A stretch of DNA of 64,000 nucleotides from Malaya genurostris. Taxonomy: Eukaryota > Arthropoda > Insecta > Diptera > Culicidae. This document shows positions 61,716 to 64,000 of the stretch, one piece after another; position 1 is the first letter of the stretch, and every line of letters starts with the position of its first letter. The translations under genes and the position numbers were made by a program. The DNA is taken from positions 79,406,840 to 79,470,839 of the forward strand of contig NC_080570.1 in assembly GCF_030247185.1 (NCBI RefSeq), read 5' to 3'. The notes under the pieces are model-generated. The model was not told the DNA's origin and searched no databases. It saw only the letters and a program-made list of their open reading frames with translations.

Positions 61716-62340
61716 ACCAGCATGTGCCGACGCCACCATGTTGTTTACCAATATCATCTCTGTTTTATGATGCTCCATTTGTCACTCTGCTAACATCGTT
61801 TGTTGGTAGCGGTGCTGATAGCCACGAAGACGTGTCTTGGTGAGGGAAGAGGACTCTTATGATCTCCTTCAGCTTCGCCGGACTACGTTCAGGGAGTGCT
61901 AGTGCCCCTCTCGTTTTGGCCATAACCATCCTGTAGGCATCACCCCATGGGTTGGAGTTGACGTACTGATACAGGTTTTCAAAGCAGGCTTTTTTGCTTA
62001 CGCGAATAGCCTTGTTCAGAGCAAGCTTGGCCGCTTTAAACGCTTCGTTTCTTACTGCTCTTGTCTCCAGTAATCTAGCTCTTTGCATACTTCTCCTGGC
62101 TCTTAAGCAGGTCACTCGACGGTCTGCAATTTGCTCGTTCCACCAGTAGACCGGTCGTCTGTTGTTCCACGGTTGTGCCTTCCTCGGCATTGTCGCGTCG
62201 CACGCCCTTGTCAGGACGGCTTGCAACTCTTCCCCATCTTAGTTCGCTGTGTGGTTCTCCAGTGCGAGGGCTGCGCTAAACCACCGCTAAGTATTACTTC
62301 GGGGTGGAAGGCTATTGGTGCTTATAGCACCCTTCCCAGA
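61716..62340 (-). pseudogene. R1-type LINE ORF2, segment between EN and RT
   Basis: On the minus strand: SAALALENHTAN, stop, EELQAVLTRACDATMPRKAQ, NRRPVYWWNEQIADRRVTCL, ALNKAIRVSKKACFENLYQY, NPWGDAYRMVMAKTRGALAL, then IRVLFPHQDTSSW and DVSRVTNGAS. This linker is characteristic of R1-clade elements. The frame is open from 62226 to 61765. Both ends abut satellite arrays; the RT itself is missing. Confidence 0.85.
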
Positions 62341-62344
62341 TTTA

Positions 62345-62897
62345 TGCAGAATATGGATCAGCATCCTGCTCTCGAGGGATCGACCACTTGGATGACGAGG
62401 TCGGTCCAGTGATGCCGGTTGGAGGGTAACTTCCGGTTCACTGGCGCCTTGACGACCTAAAACTGATGCTACGTCGCGGAACTACTCGACTAGTCTCCGC
62501 CAAAAGATCTAGTCTACACCGACGGAGGGTTCCCCGACAAGGGAAGTCCTCCCGAACCGACGCTTACGGTACACGTCTACGACCGGACCGAAAAGATGCT
62601 TAAGTCGATCCAATGATTCCGGTTGGAGCGTGACTTCCGGTCAGACGATCCTAACGGTACCACGGGACGATCTACTCATCTAGTCCCCGACAAAGGATCT
62701 AGACTACTCCGACGGAGTGTTCCCCGGCGAAGAAGATTCTCCCGACACCGAGTCCTCTCTTACACCACACGGAACACCCGATGGAGTGCCGAGGTCGGTC
62801 CGGCGATTCGGTTGGAGCATGGCTTCCGGTTCGCTGGCGCCTCGACGACTCGAATCGATGTTGTGGCGATTACTCGACTAGCCCCCGCCGAAGGTGG
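62345..62897 (+). repeat. ~200-bp GC-rich satellite, array B (3 units)
   Basis: The same unit as array A, starting at about 62413, 62617 and 62807. The last is cut off in the 'cccccgccgaagg' block where R1 endonuclease sequence begins (about 62897). Confidence 0.85.
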
Positions 62898-63475
62898 TCG
62901 CTATGGGTATAGCGATCTTCCACTCTCCAACTTAAGTCTCCGGCCAGGCCGGGACTGCAGAAAGTCACGTCGATAAACGACTTAACTCCGATCCGCTGGA
63001 AGGTACTTTTGGCACCGACGTTCCCCAGTACCACATCTAGTTTGGCGATAGCCTCTAGCAGTGCCTGCCCTCTCTGGTTAGTGTGGAGGCTACCCCACGC
63101 CGTTACCCATGCATTGAAATCTCCTGCTATCACGACTGGTTTTTTACCCACCAGGTCTATGGTTAGCCTGTCGACCAGTTGGGTGAACTGGTCTATTGGC
63201 CACCGCGGTGGGGCGTAGCAGCTGCAGTAGTATACGCCATTTATCTTCGCAATGGCTACTTCCTCGGCTTGCGTTGTCACCACTTCCTGAATTGAATAAT
63301 GATCCGTGGTCCAGATGGCCGCTGACCCGGATCAGTCCGCAACCCAGTTCCCATTAACAGCGGGGATGCGATAGGGGTCCGAGAGGATAACGACGTCTGT
63401 GCTCCATTCTACAACCGACTAATGCAGCAATTGCTGCGCAATTGCACTGTGGTTGAGGTTTAGCTGCGCCTTAGG
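62898..63475 (-). pseudogene. R1-type LINE endonuclease domain
   Basis: On the minus strand: AQLNLNHSAIAQQLL, stop, SVVEWSTDVVILSDPYRIP, a stop, then IAKINGVYYCSCYAPPRWPI, KKPVVIAGDFNAWVTAWGS (GDFN motif), NQRGQALLEAIAKLDVVLGN, SFIDVTFCSPGLAGDLSWRV and DRYTHSDH (SDH motif). This is nearly the whole apurinic-type endonuclease. Two in-frame stops (near 63335 and 63425) break it. Immediately after SDH the sequence switches to satellite array B. Confidence 0.85.
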
Positions 63476-64000
63476 CCGTCTTAACAAGTCTAGGCTCGTT
63501 TGAAAGCTACTATTTAATAGTGGATCAAGTTTTTCTTTGTTACGATTATAAACGTTTTATCCTCACGGTCATTCGCCTCTTCGGGACAGGGAAACATCTT
63601 GACCCTTCTTGACTCTAACCGAGTCGGGCTGCGTGAAAAGCATCGACGTTATACCCGTTCCCCAAAAGGATCAAGTTCAAAGATCAAATGGTTGTCACTT
63701 CTGGATCAGAAGTTGAAAAGGAATAAGTGACGCAACCGACAAAATTCGTTGTTTTCTACCGCCCTAATTGCTCAGAGATGGCTGAACCGATTTTAACAAG
63801 TGGAGGCTCATGGTTTCGGGGATATAATGTATGTGTGACGTTACCGACAAAACGAGCTGCTTTTTACCGCTAATTTTACTCAGAGATGGCTGAGCGATGT
63901 TTAACAAGTCTAGGCTCGTTTGAAAGCTACTATTGAACAGTGGGTCAAGTTCAAAGATAAAATGGCTATCACATCTGGTTCCGAAGATAAAATGGTATAA
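63476..64000 (+). repeat. interspersed repeat, two tandem-like copies
   Basis: 'ttaacaagtctaggctcg' and 'tgaaagctactatt' occur at 63480 and 63901; 'caagttcaaagat' at 63672 and 63947; 'cagagatggctgaaccgat' at 63773 with a variant at 63881. The family is shared with 2900-3240. A SINE is nested in the first copy. Confidence 0.75.
63532..63667 (-). mobile_element. SINE family 1, diverged copy with target duplication
   Basis: Plus-strand 'tttctttgttacgattataa', 'ggtcattcgcctcttcggga' and 'gcatcgacgttatacccgtt' match the 37803 copy. GGATCAAGTT is duplicated at 63522-63531 and 63668-63677 and is continuous repeat sequence when the SINE is removed. Confidence 0.8.

Noticed and set aside
60774..62976. 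Several 75-117 codon open frames in GC-rich DNA
   Set aside because: They fall in the ~200-bp satellite, shift frame between units and show Arg/Pro/Ser-rich composition expected of GC-rich repeats.

Overview
This is a gene-poor, AT-rich, repeat-choked stretch of an insect nuclear genome, very probably a mosquito (Culicidae). The evidence is the degenerate repeat families built around 'cggttcagccatctctgag' and 'gaccttcggccctccgggcct'-like text, tRNA-derived SINEs, R1, RNase H-bearing, RTE-like and Jockey/CR1-like LINE fragments, mariner copies, and long perfect (TA)n tracts. The species cannot be named from the sequence. There are no bacterial-type operons, rRNA, CRISPR or functional tRNA genes.

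The only host gene I can defend is on the + strand at 12.9-15.7 kb. Three short exons (12883-12945, 13386-13448, 15674-15739) each follow a good 3' splice site and each encode an alternative last 20-21 residues plus stop of a SNAP-25-type Qbc-SNARE. All three keep the hydrophobic core layers +4 to +8 of the second SNARE helix and differ only on its surface. No upstream SNAP-25 exon was found, so the first 12.9 kb is probably intron.

Layout. 0-7 kb: degenerate interspersed repeats, a hairpin repeat and two SINE fragments. 7.9-10.8 kb: a foldback-like structure of two facing arrays of ~115-bp units. 11.5-12.2 kb: a TA-flanked MITE. 12.9-18.7 kb: SNAP-25 terminal exons and plain AT-rich DNA. 18.75-21.3 kb: a MITE, an RTE-like fragment and an RNase H-bearing LINE pseudogene with its 3' UTR. 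21.5-22.2 kb: a MITE. 22.3-25.85 kb: a DNA transposon with 26-bp TIRs, 7-bp target duplication and a spliced, damaged transposase of a poorly described family. 25.9-26.2 kb: a hAT-type MITE. 26.6-29.9 kb: an ORF1-only non-LTR retroposon split by a 2.1-kb repeat array. 30-37 kb: degenerate repeats including a 3.9-kb inverted repeat. 37.8-46 kb: SINEs and a second large inverted repeat. 47.1-50.2 kb: an LTR-element remnant, a LINE endonuclease fragment carrying a second ORF1-only retroposon with clean target duplications, and a mariner stub. 52.9-55.9 kb: a MITE apparently split by two LINE 3' ends. 56.8-59.9 kb: a SINE, a single-arm repeat, a 243-bp tandem duplication and (TA)n. 59.9-60.7 kb: a deleted mariner. 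60.7-63.5 kb: an R1 element in two pieces alternating with two arrays of a ~200-bp GC-rich satellite. 63.5-64 kb: interspersed repeat with a nested SINE.

The genes do not form a pathway. The window is one host gene's 3' end embedded in nested transposons. The most interesting items are the two ORF1-only retroposons (both with target duplications and poly(A)-like ends but no reverse transcriptase), the three SNAP-25 terminal exons, and the DNA transposon defined here from its own termini. All similarity statements come from reading by eye; no database search was run.
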